Origin: Archaeoglobaceae archaeon
GTDB lineage: Archaea > Halobacteriota > Archaeoglobi > Archaeoglobales > Archaeoglobaceae
Direction: 5' to 3'
Assembly: GCA_025059545.1 (NCBI GenBank)
Contig: JANXDJ010000071.1
Span: 1 to 6,688 of the forward strand
DNA: 6,688 bases
Shown here one piece after another: positions 1-6,688 of this stretch. Numbering within the stretch: position 1 is the first letter of the stretch; each line of letters opens with the position of its first letter. The translations under genes were made by a program, and so were the position numbers. Below the pieces are notes generated by a model. That model was given only the letters and a program-made list of their open reading frames with translations. It had not been told where the DNA came from and ran no database searches.

Positions 1-475
1 GCTTGTTGAAAAAAGGATCAGAGCTCATCCAAACCTCATTAGCGCTTGGAGAATTATAAAAGATTACTATGAGTTATTCGAGAGATCAGATCCATGGATC
101 AAGACGAAGTTTCTCTACTGTGGCGTTGAGACCTTGCTTAGACCAGCGGTTAAAAGGCATCTGCAAGCGGTGAAGCAGGTTGAATACGATAAGGATACCA
201 TTGTCATATCCTCTGATTTTGGAATCCTTGCAGACATCTATCTGCGCCCAGTATTCGGTCCTGTGCCTATAGAGTTGCTTGAAAGTTACCCAGCAGGGCA
301 TGCAGAAATTCCTGAGGCTGAGTTAATAGAAAAAGAAGCTTTAGAGGTTGCAGTGGAAAATTTAAGAGATTTAATGAGCTCTATGATTGGTAAAAAATTC
401 GTTGTTCATATTTCCGACAGATGGAAGGATTTCGTGAAGGATTTGCCCGGGGAAGTTGAGTATGTTCTACACTGA
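1..475 (+). CDS. tgtA: Archaeosine tRNA-guanine transglycosylase, C-terminal part (5' end outside window)
   Basis: This is the last 157 codons of a gene, read in frame from position 2; its start lies upstream of the window. TgtA exchanges guanine-15 in the D-loop of archaeal tRNA for preQ0, the first tRNA-bound step to archaeosine. Recognition rests on the stretch LVEKRIRAHPNLISAW, which marks the end of the catalytic barrel in the archaeal family, then FLYCGVETLLRPAVKRH, then FGPVPIELLESYPAGHAEIPE. The catalytic Asp residues and zinc site would lie upstream and cannot be checked. The protein stops shortly after this region and has no C-terminal PUA domain, unlike the single-chain Pyrococcus enzyme; this matches archaea in which that domain is left to the ArcS paralogue. 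A TTG at 134 could be taken for a start, but the frame is open and family-like well upstream of it. The stop codon lies inside arcS, so the pair is probably one operon. Confidence 0.88.
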   Translation, partial: LVEKRIRAHPNLISAWRIIKDYYELFERSDPWIKTKFLYCGVETLLRPAVKRHLQAVKQVEYDKDTIVISSDFGILADIYLRPVFGPVPIELLESYPAGHAEIPEAELIEKEALEVAVENLRDLMSSMIGKKFVVHISDRWKDFVKDLPGEVEYVLH

Positions 476-2027
476 AAAAAGAGACGGATTTGCAAGGCTT
501 GGAGCTCTTGAGCTCAATGGATTTAGCATAAGAACTCCAGCAATGCTTGAAGGAGAAGTTTTAAAGAAATTTGACTACGGTAAAGCTCCTTATGCGGTGA
601 AGAGAATTTTACCCGAAATTTATGAATCCTTGAGACCACAAGGCGAGATCGAAATTCTCACTGGACTAACTTCGATGTCTCCAAGAGAAATAGCGGAAGC
701 TTTTTCGGAATTAAGAGGATTAAAGCCGATCTTCGCAGTCGCTTGTGCGGATCCGCAGAATTTAGCTATGCTGATCTACCTTGGAGTGGATCTCGTTGAC
801 AACATAATGGCTGTTGCCAAAGCTTACAATGGAATTTATTTCCTTGGCGACTTTGAAATTAAAATTGAAAAGCTTAAGACTTTTCCTTGCAACTGTAAAT
901 TCTGCAAGTCTCAAAAGCTGAATGGACTTAGAAAGGATGAAATTCTCGAAATTACTGCAATGCACAACACAGAGCAATTGAGAATTGAACTCGAGAAGTG
1001 CAAAATTCTCATCGAAGAGGAAAGATTGAGGAATTATGTTGAAGCAAAGGCTAAGCTTAATCCTGAAATGACTGCTTTGCTTAGATTTTCTGATCTTGAA
1101 GAGAGTATTTGCTTTCCAAGATTCCGAAGAGCTACATGTTATTTCAATTCACAGGAAAGCTTGAACAGGTTCGAGGTAAAGTATTTTTTAAAGAGAAGCG
1201 TTGAATGTTACAAGCCAAAGACAAGAGCCTTGCTACTTTTGCCTTGCACAGCAAAGAAGCCTTATTTGCTTTCAAAAACGCATCGAATTATAAGAAGTGT
1301 GGTTAAAGTAAATGTGAACGAGATCATGATCTCTTCCCCACTCGTCGTGCCAAGAGAGCTTGAGCTGATCTATCCTGCTGTGAACTACGATACACCAGTA
1401 ACTGGCTACTGGAGTGAAGAGGAGATTAACTTCGTTGCCAACTGGCTTTCAAAACTCGTTGAGAGAGGCAAATTTGAGAAGATCATCGCTCATGTTGAAG
1501 GAGGATATAGGAAGGTTGTCGAAAAAGCTTTGAAAGACTATGAAGTCATTTTTACAGCGGACGGAGATATTCTAAGTGAAGAATCGCTGAAGAGGCTGAA
1601 GAAGGAGTTAGAGGGGTTTGATAAGTTCGATCTATATTATGAGATGTTTTCTCATGCTTTGCGATATCAGTTCGATCTTGAAGCTGAAGGAGTTGTAAAG
1701 GGCAAATATCCGGAGATTGAACTATTAAAAGGCGAAAGAATTGCAAGATTCGATCTAAGATATGGAAATCTTGACATTTACTCTTATTTGGCAAAGGAGC
1801 TTATAAGAAAGGGCGACTATGCGGTTAAGATCGCAGACTTTGAGCCCACTACTACGATTTTCTCTGCTGGTGTTGAAGAAGCTGACCAGAAAATAAGACC
1901 GAACGATGTAGTTGTTTTCATTAACTCAACGCATTACGGCGTAGGAATTGCGAGAATGCACGGAAAAGAGATGGTTGAAGCAAAGAAGGGTGTTGCTATA
2001 GAGGTCAGGAGGAAATATAGATTCTAA
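462..2027 (+). CDS. arcS: Archaeosine synthase ArcS (TgtA2), amidotransferase-type partner of TgtA
   Basis: 521 residues from ATG 462. ArcS acts after TgtA: it modifies the nitrile of preQ0-15 in tRNA toward archaeosine, in some archaea by attaching lysine for a radical SAM partner (RaSEA) to cleave. Residues 1-170 are a decayed TGT-like barrel. It keeps a zinc-type site (C143, C145, C148, H168, the last in MHN) and an Asp (D113 in GVDLVDN) where the TGT nucleophile sits, but lacks the substrate-binding DSGGFQ-type motif. The ArcS signature [14 protein letters not shown] is at 261-274 (pattern PC-x3-KPY-x2-S-x2-H). A PUA RNA-binding domain occupies about 450-521 (VKIADFEP, then [13 protein letters not shown], then [15 protein letters not shown]). 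ATG 462 is preferred over TTG 456 because homologues start with Met-Phe just before the KRDGxARLG stretch and because it leaves room for the weak purine-rich GGGGAAG at 449-455. It overlaps tgtA by 14 nt, suggesting translational coupling. No RaSEA gene is in the window. Confidence 0.92.
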   Translation: MFYTEKRDGFARLGALELNGFSIRTPAMLEGEVLKKFDYGKAPYAVKRILPEIYESLRPQGEIEILTGLTSMSPREIAEAFSELRGLKPIFAVACADPQNLAMLIYLGVDLVDNIMAVAKAYNGIYFLGDFEIKIEKLKTFPCNCKFCKSQKLNGLRKDEILEITAMHNTEQLRIELEKCKILIEEERLRNYVEAKAKLNPEMTALLRFSDLEESICFPRFRRATCYFNSQESLNRFEVKYFLKRSVECYKPKTRALLLLPCTAKKPYLLSKTHRIIRSVVKVNVNEIMISSPLVVPRELELIYPAVNYDTPVTGYWSEEEINFVANWLSKLVERGKFEKIIAHVEGGYRKVVEKALKDYEVIFTADGDILSEESLKRLKKELEGFDKFDLYYEMFSHALRYQFDLEAEGVVKGKYPEIELLKGERIARFDLRYGNLDIYSYLAKELIRKGDYAVKIADFEPTTTIFSAGVEEADQKIRPNDVVVFINSTHYGVGIARMHGKEMVEAKKGVAIEVRRKYRF

Positions 2028-2055
2028 ATCTACAATTAGAGCAGACAGGGATAGA

Positions 2056-2064
2056 TTTATTTTA
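2056..2064 (+). promoter_or_regulatory. Putative TATA box of hel308 (leaderless arrangement)
   Basis: TTTATTTTA lies in the 58-nt gap between arcS and hel308, with its centre near 2060, about 26 nt before the GTG at 2086. That is the usual TATA-to-start distance in archaea, so the transcript would begin at or next to the start codon. No Shine-Dalgarno-like sequence precedes the GTG, which fits a leaderless mRNA. The upstream BRE-like element is weak. The same T-rich stretch could also act as a terminator for tgtA-arcS transcripts. Confidence 0.5.
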
Positions 2065-2085
2065 CCGCTTCTCAAAAGTCTGTTG

Positions 2086-4140
2086 GTGAAAGTTGAGGAG
2101 CTTAGGAGCAAAGTTTCAAGCTATGTAGTAGAAGTGCTGAAGGAGAGTGGCATTAATGAGCTTTTTCCTCCCCAAGCTGAGGCTATACCTTTTATTTTAA
2201 GGAGGGATAATTTAATCCTTGCTGTTCCTACAGCAGCGGGAAAAACGCTTGTTGCTGAGCTTGCGATGGTTCTTGAGGTAATAAAAGGTGGAAAGTGTCT
2301 TTACATAACTCCTTTAAGGGCTTTGGCAACTGAGAAGTTCGAAGCTTTTAGGAAATGGGAGAAAATAGGTATCAAGGTAGGAATATCGACTGGAGATTAC
2401 GAATCTGTTGACACACATTTAGCGGACTGCGATCTAATTGTCACTACTGCAGAAAAAGCAGATTCACTGATGAGAAATCGTGCTGGCTGGCTGAGAGATA
2501 TTAGCTGTCTTGTCGTGGATGAGATCCACTTGCTCGACTCAGAGGATCGTGGTCATACGCTGGAAGTTTTGATCACAAAAATGCGAAAAATGAAGCCTGA
2601 GCTTTGGATTATTGGCTTGTCAGCTACCGCTCCTAATGTTTCAGAAATTGCAGAATGGTTAAATGCTAAGTTCATACAGAGCTCTTGGCGTCCAGTTCCG
2701 CTTTACTATGGCATCCTTTGTGAAAGAACGCTTGAAATGCACAAAGACGAGGTTTACAGTGTAAAGAAAAGCTTTGAGGAGATCGTTGAGGAATGCATCT
2801 CTGAAGGTGGAGGAGTTTTGATCTTCGAATCAACGAGAAGATATGCTGAATCTCTTGCAGAAAAGCTTTCGAGTATTTCTGCTAAATACTGCAGAGCAGA
2901 AGAACTTGCTGAAGAGATCCTTGAAGAGAACGATGGAGAGATGAGCAGAAAGCTTGCGGAATGCGTTAAAAAGGGTTCCGCTTTTCATCATGCTGGGCTT
3001 TTGAATGGACAAAGAAAGATCTTGGAGGTAGGATTTAGAAAAGGAGCTATAAAGATCCTCACCGCTACACCGACACTTGCTGCTGGTGTTAATTTACCAG
3101 CAAGAAGGGTTATAATAAAGAGCATATACCGCTACGACGGTTATTCAAGAAGAATAAAGATTTCGGAGTTCAAACAGATGGCTGGAAGAGCTGGAAGACC
3201 AGGAATGGATGAAGTTGGAGAAGCAATAGTTGTCGCAAGCAAAAAAGACAAAGAATTTGTGCTCGAGGAATATATAAAAGGCGAGCCGGAGAAGATCATT
3301 TCGAAACTTGGCATTGAAACTAAGCTGAGATTTCACTGTCTTTCTCTGATCTGCGATGGTTTTGCTGATTTAGAGAGTCTTAAGGATTTCTTCAACTCAA
3401 CGCTTTTTGCAAAGCAGTCCGGGCTTCATGAATTCGAGCTTGAAAGAGTTCTAAGACAGCTTGAAAATTGGGAAATGATCGAATTCGGCGAAAAAATTGT
3501 TCCCACGAAACTTGGAATTCTTGTTTCTAAGCTTTACATAGATCCGCTTACGGGCTTCATGTTCTACGACACGATTAGGAAATTCGACAATTTGAGCGAG
3601 ATTTCAGCTTTGCACTTGCTCTGCAGAACTCCTGACATGGAAAGGCTAAATCTGCGAGAGGATGATTATTGGGTCGAAAATCTGGCTTTCAAGCTAAGGA
3701 AAGAGCTCACTTATTACCCTTCGCAGTATTCAGTTGACTACGAGTGGTTCCTTTCAGAACTTAAGACCGCCTTGTGCTTGAAAGAGTGGATCAATGAAGT
3801 TGATGAGAATGAAATCTGTAGCAAATTCCTAATCGCTCCCGGAGATCTTAGAAGATTGATTGAGACCGCTGAATGGCTTGCTCATGCTCTTTCAAAAATT
3901 GCAAGTGAATTTGGTGGAAATTTGCCGAGAATTGAGGAGAGAATTCGCTATGGAATAAAAGAAGAGCTCTTAGAGCTTGTTTCAATAAGAAACATCGGAA
4001 GAGTGAGAGCGAGAAAGCTTTACAATGCGGGGATTAAAAGTAGAGAAGATTTGATTGCCAATCGCTCAAGAATTGGAAAAATAATTGGGGAGAAGATTGC
4101 TGAAAAAGTTCTAAAAGAGCTTGAATCCTTCAAGCCTTAG
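2086..4140 (+). CDS. hel308: ATP-dependent DNA helicase Hel308 (Hjm), Ski2-like superfamily 2
   Basis: 684 residues from GTG 2086; a TTG one codon earlier is possible, but Archaeoglobus Hel308 begins MKVEEL as here. Hel308 is a 3'-5' DNA helicase that targets forked and stalled replication structures in archaea. All motifs are visible: Q-motif LFPPQAEAI (26-34), Walker A VPTAAGKT (47-54), [11 protein letters not shown] (74-84), TTAEKADSL (120-128), DEIH box (145-148), SATAPN (179-184), FESTRR (247-252), HHAG (301-304), motif [15 protein letters not shown] (327-340) and motif [12 protein letters not shown] (364-373). The middle third should be the winged-helix and seven-helix ratchet domains. 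The end carries a helix-hairpin-helix unit ([17 protein letters not shown], 634-650) that acts as a brake on strand passage in the solved family structures. Length is normal and no motif is broken. It has its own putative promoter. Its 3' end overlaps the convergent alkyltransferase gene by 30 nt. Confidence 0.96.
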   Translation: MKVEELRSKVSSYVVEVLKESGINELFPPQAEAIPFILRRDNLILAVPTAAGKTLVAELAMVLEVIKGGKCLYITPLRALATEKFEAFRKWEKIGIKVGISTGDYESVDTHLADCDLIVTTAEKADSLMRNRAGWLRDISCLVVDEIHLLDSEDRGHTLEVLITKMRKMKPELWIIGLSATAPNVSEIAEWLNAKFIQSSWRPVPLYYGILCERTLEMHKDEVYSVKKSFEEIVEECISEGGGVLIFESTRRYAESLAEKLSSISAKYCRAEELAEEILEENDGEMSRKLAECVKKGSAFHHAGLLNGQRKILEVGFRKGAIKILTATPTLAAGVNLPARRVIIKSIYRYDGYSRRIKISEFKQMAGRAGRPGMDEVGEAIVVASKKDKEFVLEEYIKGEPEKIISKLGIETKLRFHCLSLICDGFADLESLKDFFNSTLFAKQSGLHEFELERVLRQLENWEMIEFGEKIVPTKLGILVSKLYIDPLTGFMFYDTIRKFDNLSEISALHLLCRTPDMERLNLREDDYWVENLAFKLRKELTYYPSQYSVDYEWFLSELKTALCLKEWINEVDENEICSKFLIAPGDLRRLIETAEWLAHALSKIASEFGGNLPRIEERIRYGIKEELLELVSIRNIGRVRARKLYNAGIKSREDLIANRSRIGKIIGEKIAEKVLKELESFKP

Positions 4141-4581
4141 CAAGGCTTTTTTAATCTCAACTCCCCATGAGTAGCCACCAATTCCATCTTTGGCAACAAC
4201 TCTATGACAGGGAATTAGCACCGCTACGGGATTTCTCTTTAAAGCCTGTCCAACCGCTCTTGGTGAGGTGTTCAGTTTTTTAGCAAGTTCAAGATAAGTC
4301 AGAGTTTCGCCGTAGGGAATTTCAAGAACTCTTTCGAGCACTTTTTTCGTGAATTCTGAGAGAGAAAGCTCAAATTCGCACTCAAATTCAACTCTTTCTC
4401 CATTAAAATATCTTCTAAGTTCTCTTGAAAGTTTGCAATCTTTAAAAGAAAATGCAGGTTGCTTTGAAAAGTAAGCTTTTCTTATCTTCTCATCTCCTTC
4501 AACGTTGAAGTAAAGATCTTGCCATTTAATCGAAAATCCTCGAGCCTTTTCAGCTTTTTCGACTTTCCTACTAAGCTCCAT
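4111..4581 (-). CDS. ogt: Methylated-DNA--protein-cysteine S-methyltransferase (O6-alkylguanine-DNA alkyltransferase)
   Basis: 156 residues from ATG 4581. The protein repairs O6-alkylguanine by moving the alkyl group irreversibly onto its own cysteine. The active-site motif IPCHRVV is at 123-129, with acceptor Cys125. Before it lie the recognition-helix motif [13 protein letters not shown] (106-118), where Arg108 would be the finger that flips the base out, and Asn117, the usual hinge. The stretch [16 protein letters not shown] (88-103) is the standard start of the DNA-binding domain. The first 75 residues are a divergent N-terminal domain, as is common in archaeal members. The ATG has no good ribosome-binding site but has a TATA-like element about 26 nt upstream. 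The gene lies 45 nt after the membrane-protein gene on the same strand, so read-through from that operon is also possible. Its last ten codons (stop included) overlap hel308 on the opposite strand. A, T-rich stretch just beyond its stop (TTTTT on the minus strand, 4107-4103) may end transcription. Confidence 0.95.
   Translation of the reverse strand: MELSRKVEKAEKARGFSIKWQDLYFNVEGDEKIRKAYFSKQPAFSFKDCKLSRELRRYFNGERVEFECEFELSLSEFTKKVLERVLEIPYGETLTYLELAKKLNTSPRAVGQALKRNPVAVLIPCHRVVAKDGIGGYSWGVEIKKALLRLEGFKLF
4132..4152 (+). terminator. Putative hairpin plus T-run terminator on the hel308 stop codon
   Basis: A perfect 7-bp inverted repeat, AAGCCTT (4132-4138) and AAGGCTT (4142-4148), encloses the 3-nt loop AGC and runs straight into six T residues (4147-4152). 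The TAG stop of hel308 (4138-4140) lies at the top of the stem and in the loop. A T-run alone can terminate archaeal transcription; the hairpin makes the case stronger. On the other strand this DNA is coding sequence for the alkyltransferase (Ile-Lys-Lys-Ala-Leu-Leu-Arg-Leu). Confidence 0.55.
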
Positions 4582-4603
4582 CGGAAGAAGATGTTGAATT
4601 GTG

Positions 4604-4611
4604 TTTATTAC
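4604..4611 (-). promoter_or_regulatory. Putative TATA box of the alkyltransferase gene
   Basis: On the minus strand, GTAATAAA (4611-4604) is centred about 26 nt before the ATG at 4581 and is preceded by an A-rich, BRE-like CAAAAA. There is no Shine-Dalgarno sequence between it and the ATG. Position and context suggest a promoter for a leaderless transcript, independent of the upstream operon. The call is based on spacing and composition only. Confidence 0.45.
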
Positions 4612-4626
4612 TTTTTGCCCAATCTC

Positions 4627-5421
4627 TTATCTACAAATTATTTGATCAGCTAATTTATTTTCAAGCTTGTTCGTGAAGTAGGATATTAGCCAGATGAGCG
4701 GAGCGAGAATTAGGAGGTAAAAGCCAAGATCATGGCTTGGTCTTATTTTTACTGAAGACATCAACAAAATATACTGCATGCCCCCAGTGTTTCCGAGACT
4801 CGCTAATGGAAAAAGAAATGAAATCGCAAAGATGAAAAGAGCCATCGTGTTCAAACTTTTTGAAATTAAAGTCATCTCAACGGCTCTTTTTTTAATTTCG
4901 TTCTCTCTTTGCTTCTCCCCCATACTCATATTTTTTAAATTCTCGTAGCCATGCGTTGTAAGTTTATACTTTCCATTCTCCAAGACTATGTAGCCTTTTT
5001 CCAACAATAGTTCAATCGAACTCTGAATTGACTGCATTGCAACACTTGGAATTTTCTCCTGAATTTTTTCTATATTATTGGCATCTTCTGAAATCAATTT
5101 AAACACCGCAAAGTCAAGAGAAGATAGTGGTCTTTTTATTCGTTTTCTTTCTCTTTTCGTTGTTTCTGGTTTTGGTAATTCTGCCCTCTTATTAGTTATC
5201 TTTTCTGACAATTTTACCTTCTCAGGAATTATAGGAAGGAAAATTAAAAATGTGGCTAATAAAGTTATCCAGAATCCGTAAAAGGAGCAATCGTTCAAAG
5301 TCCAGCCAACCAGGAGGAAGCCAAGAAGAGTAAATGCGACCATAATTTTTATACGCCTATCCATATTTAATATTATTGCAATTGCGAGTTGAAGAGACAA
5401 AAATGCGCTTGCAACAATCAA
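4627..5421 (-). CDS. Unrecognised membrane protein with a cytoplasmic winged-helix domain
   Basis: 264 residues; I do not recognise the family. Five hydrophobic spans are visible at about 2-19, 26-43, 47-65, 190-209 and 232-250. Basic residues after span 1 (DRRIK), after span 3 (KRERKRIKR, 89-97) and after span 5 suggest the N-terminus lies outside and the 66-189 region in the cytoplasm. That region holds a winged-helix-like unit at about 99-165: SLDFAVFKLI, then NIEKIQEKI, then the candidate recognition helix QSIQSSIELLLEKGYI, then a wing, VLENGKYKLTTHGYENL. A short external loop (210-231) lies between spans 4 and 5. This could be a membrane-bound DNA-binding regulator, but winged helices also bind protein or RNA. 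The chosen start, TTG 5421, shares the TTGA with the nadM stop, implying coupled translation; ATG at codon 20 is an alternative that would lose span 1. It is probably co-transcribed with the Tes-like gene and nadM. Confidence 0.75.
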   Translation of the reverse strand: MIVASAFLSLQLAIAIILNMDRRIKIMVAFTLLGFLLVGWTLNDCSFYGFWITLLATFLIFLPIIPEKVKLSEKITNKRAELPKPETTKRERKRIKRPLSSLDFAVFKLISEDANNIEKIQEKIPSVAMQSIQSSIELLLEKGYIVLENGKYKLTTHGYENLKNMSMGEKQRENEIKKRAVEMTLISKSLNTMALFIFAISFLFPLASLGNTGGMQYILLMSSVKIRPSHDLGFYLLILAPLIWLISYFTNKLENKLADQIICR

Positions 5422-5930
5422 AAATCTTTTCCAGCAATCTCTCTTATCCTCTCTATTCCTCCAATCTCCTTAATAACCTCTGCAACAGCTTTTGGGACAA
5501 ATTTTTCCCAGTCATCGCCTTCAAGCATCTTTTTTCTTATTTCAGTTCCCTGATACTCGTGTCTGTTGATCATACCAGTCTTAACCACTTTGAAATTTGC
5601 CTCCTTGAAAAGTCTGTAAACGAGAGGGTTATTCGTGTAAACGACATCGAATTGAGGAGTCATTGAGCAGATATGCACAACCCAAAGACTATTTCTGTAA
5701 ATATCTTCGAGGGGGATTATGTAAACCTTCTTTTTTGTTTTAAGCTCATCTATCGCCCTTGAGATCATCAAGATCCTTTCTCCAGCGGTGAAGGGATTTT
5801 CGAGCGTATGGCTTTCCTGAGCACTGCCAATGCCGATTATGAGCTCATCGACTTCCTTAAGGATCTTCTTAACAACCTCATGGTGCCCTAAGTGGTATGG
5901 CTGAAATCTGCCAATGAAAAGCCCTCTCAT
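5418..5930 (-). CDS. nadM: Nicotinamide-nucleotide adenylyltransferase, archaeal type
   Basis: 170 residues from ATG 5930, the normal size for archaeal NMN adenylyltransferases. It joins NMN (or nicotinate mononucleotide) to AMP from ATP, making NAD(+) or its deamido form in the cytoplasm. The nucleotidyltransferase signature GRFQPYHLGHHE (7-18) carries the HxGH ATP-binding motif. The archaeal family stretch GSAQESHTLENPFTAGER is at 35-52, and the C-terminal phosphate-binding motif GTEIRKKM is at 128-135. No key residue is missing. The start codon overlaps the stop of the Tes-like gene as ATGA and is preceded by GAGGAG six nt upstream. Its own stop overlaps the start of the membrane-protein gene. 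It is therefore the middle gene of a tightly coupled three-gene unit. The related phosphopantetheine adenylyltransferases share the first motif but not the 35-52 stretch. Confidence 0.95.
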   Translation of the reverse strand: MRGLFIGRFQPYHLGHHEVVKKILKEVDELIIGIGSAQESHTLENPFTAGERILMISRAIDELKTKKKVYIIPLEDIYRNSLWVVHICSMTPQFDVVYTNNPLVYRLFKEANFKVVKTGMINRHEYQGTEIRKKMLEGDDWEKFVPKAVAEVIKEIGGIERIREIAGKDF

Positions 5931-6688
5931 CTCGGTCTCCTCACAACTCTATAAATGTCATCCTTGAGCCTTCTTCCAGTCCTCTTTTCCCATTCTTCTA
6001 TTGGAATTGCAAACTTCTCCTGGATCTTGTCTCTGTAGAACTCAGGAATGACATTGAAGGTGCAGAATGGAATTATTCTACCATCTGGTGTTGCGTAGTG
6101 AATATCACAGCGTTCCACTCTTGCCAAATCGTAATTGTATAAATCTTGGAAGTGCATGAAGCCGATGAAAAGCGATTTTTTGTGAAAGTCTCCTAATGCA
6201 GAGTAGTCATGTTTGACGAGGATGTTGAACAAAATTCTTCTAAGACTTAATCCTTTCGGAGCTTTGGAGGAGTCTATGAACTTTCTCATGTCTATTAAGT
6301 TCTTCAAAGCTTTGACAGATTTAATTCTGCTATCTCTTATATAATCTGCTTTTTTGTCAAGGAAATCGAGAAATCCACTTATGTCTACAAATCTTGTTAT
6401 TGGAATCATCTTCCCGTTTTCAATGAAAACGTATGTCGCCATTCCGCATGCAAAATGTGCTGTGAGCTCATATTGAGGCTTTGAAGTTATTGCTTCCACA
6501 AACTTTGAAACTGGAACAACACTCGGAACTGGATAGAAGTCTTCTACGCTTATCTCTCCATTAGTCTGCTCCTCTATAGCTTTTAGGCAGTCTGGGATTG
6601 TTATTCTATACTGTTCTCTCTCCTTTTTTGGCATACTTCCAACAAGGCTCACGGGCTGGAAGTTCACTCCTCTTATTATGTCAACGTT
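5927..6688 (-). CDS. tes: Tetraether lipid synthase-like radical SAM protein, C-terminal part (5' end outside window)
   Basis: 253 codons are visible, in frame to the window edge (first residues NVDIIRGVNFQPVSLVG). The GTG at 6667 within this stretch is an internal Val, not a start. The family of Methanocaldococcus MJ0619 and Methanosarcina MA_1486 are radical SAM enzymes that couple the phytanyl chain ends of archaeol lipids into membrane-spanning tetraethers; the Methanocaldococcus protein is about twice this length. The call rests on NFQPVSLVG at the start, HFACGMATYVF followed by MIPITRFVDI (fragment residues 78-101), and the late segment CDIHYATPDGRIIPFC (194-209). Four cysteines (34, 81, 194, 209 of the fragment) are candidate metal ligands for the accessory iron sites of the family. 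The radical SAM CxxxCxxC motif would lie upstream and is not seen. No membrane segment is present. A paralogue acting on a different lipid or cofactor substrate cannot be excluded. It ends in an ATGA overlap with nadM. Confidence 0.75.
   Translation of the reverse strand, partial: NVDIIRGVNFQPVSLVGSMPKKEREQYRITIPDCLKAIEEQTNGEISVEDFYPVPSVVPVSKFVEAITSKPQYELTAHFACGMATYVFIENGKMIPITRFVDISGFLDFLDKKADYIRDSRIKSVKALKNLIDMRKFIDSSKAPKGLSLRRILFNILVKHDYSALGDFHKKSLFIGFMHFQDLYNYDLARVERCDIHYATPDGRIIPFCTFNVIPEFYRDKIQEKFAIPIEEWEKRTGRRLKDDIYRVVRRPR
5937..5942 (-). promoter_or_regulatory. Ribosome-binding site of nadM
   Basis: GAGGAG on the minus strand, six nt before the nadM ATG, inside the last codons of the Tes-like gene (Val-Arg-Arg-Pro-Arg-stop). 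It fixes the nadM start and supports translation from a polycistronic message, in contrast to hel308 and the alkyltransferase gene, which lack such a site. Confidence 0.7.

Noticed and set aside
86..301. Minus-strand 71-residue open frame
   Set aside because: It is the antisense shadow of tgtA, has no family features and has no promoter or ribosome-binding site.
456..461. TTG 456 as the arcS start
   Set aside because: It sits almost on the only purine-rich stretch (449-455), while ATG 462 gives better spacing and matches the expected Met-Phe start.
134..475. A short 113-residue gene starting at TTG 134
   Set aside because: The same frame is open from position 2 and the upstream residues match the TgtA family, so this is the tail of a longer gene.
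2018..2032. Inverted repeat TAGATT-CTA-AATCTA across the arcS stop codon, considered as a terminator
   Set aside because: The stem is only 6 bp and AT-rich, and no T-run follows directly; the next T-rich stretch (2056-2064) is better explained as the hel308 TATA box.
5376..5666. Plus-strand 96-residue open frame
   Set aside because: It lies antisense to nadM and the membrane-protein start, both with strong or coherent coding evidence, and its translation resembles no protein I recognise.
6665..6667. GTG at 6667 as the start of the Tes-like gene
   Set aside because: The frame is open to the window edge and the seven residues before it (NVDIIRG) continue the family pattern, so the gene is cut by the window and this codon is an internal Val.
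1..6688. CRISPR arrays, tRNA or rRNA genes, insertion sequences, toxin-antitoxin or defence genes
   Set aside because: Reading both strands found no regularly spaced repeats, no cloverleaf-like segments and no transposase motifs. Coding sequence covers all but about 100 nt.

Overview
The window reads as chromosomal DNA of a hyperthermophilic euryarchaeon, most likely one of the Archaeoglobales. The evidence is archaeosine tRNA-modification genes (tgtA, arcS), an archaeal Hel308 helicase that resembles the Archaeoglobus fulgidus protein closely as I remember it, an archaeal-type NMN adenylyltransferase, and the C-terminal half of a tetraether-lipid synthase. Proteins are rich in Lys, Glu and Ile, the DNA is moderately AT-rich, genes are packed tightly, and two genes have a TATA-like box placed about 26 nt before the start codon, as expected for leaderless archaeal mRNAs. 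The placement is from recognition only; no alignment or search was run.

Left half, plus strand. The window opens inside tgtA (1-475, 5' end missing). It overlaps arcS (462-2027), so the two enzymes that act successively on archaeosine at tRNA position 15 are encoded back to back. After a 58-nt gap with its own putative promoter comes hel308 (2086-4140), a Ski2-like superfamily 2 helicase for stalled replication forks. A short hairpin with a T-run sits on its stop codon.

Right half, minus strand. Transcription enters from beyond position 6688. The order is: C-terminal half of a Tes-like radical SAM protein (5927-6688, partial), nadM (5418-5930), an unrecognised five-span membrane protein with a cytoplasmic winged-helix domain (4627-5421), and an O6-alkylguanine-DNA alkyltransferase (4111-4581). 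The first three are joined by 4-nt start/stop overlaps (ATGA, then TTGA) and are almost certainly co-transcribed. The alkyltransferase lies 45 nt further on and has its own candidate promoter. It converges on hel308, and the two reading frames overlap by 30 bp.

All but one of the genes belong to recognisable core archaeal families. No mobile element, CRISPR array, tRNA or rRNA was seen, and no non-coding gap exceeds 60 nt. The least explained element is the membrane-anchored winged-helix protein, translationally coupled to NAD synthesis and to a membrane-lipid enzyme. I see no clear evidence of a wholly new multi-gene system.
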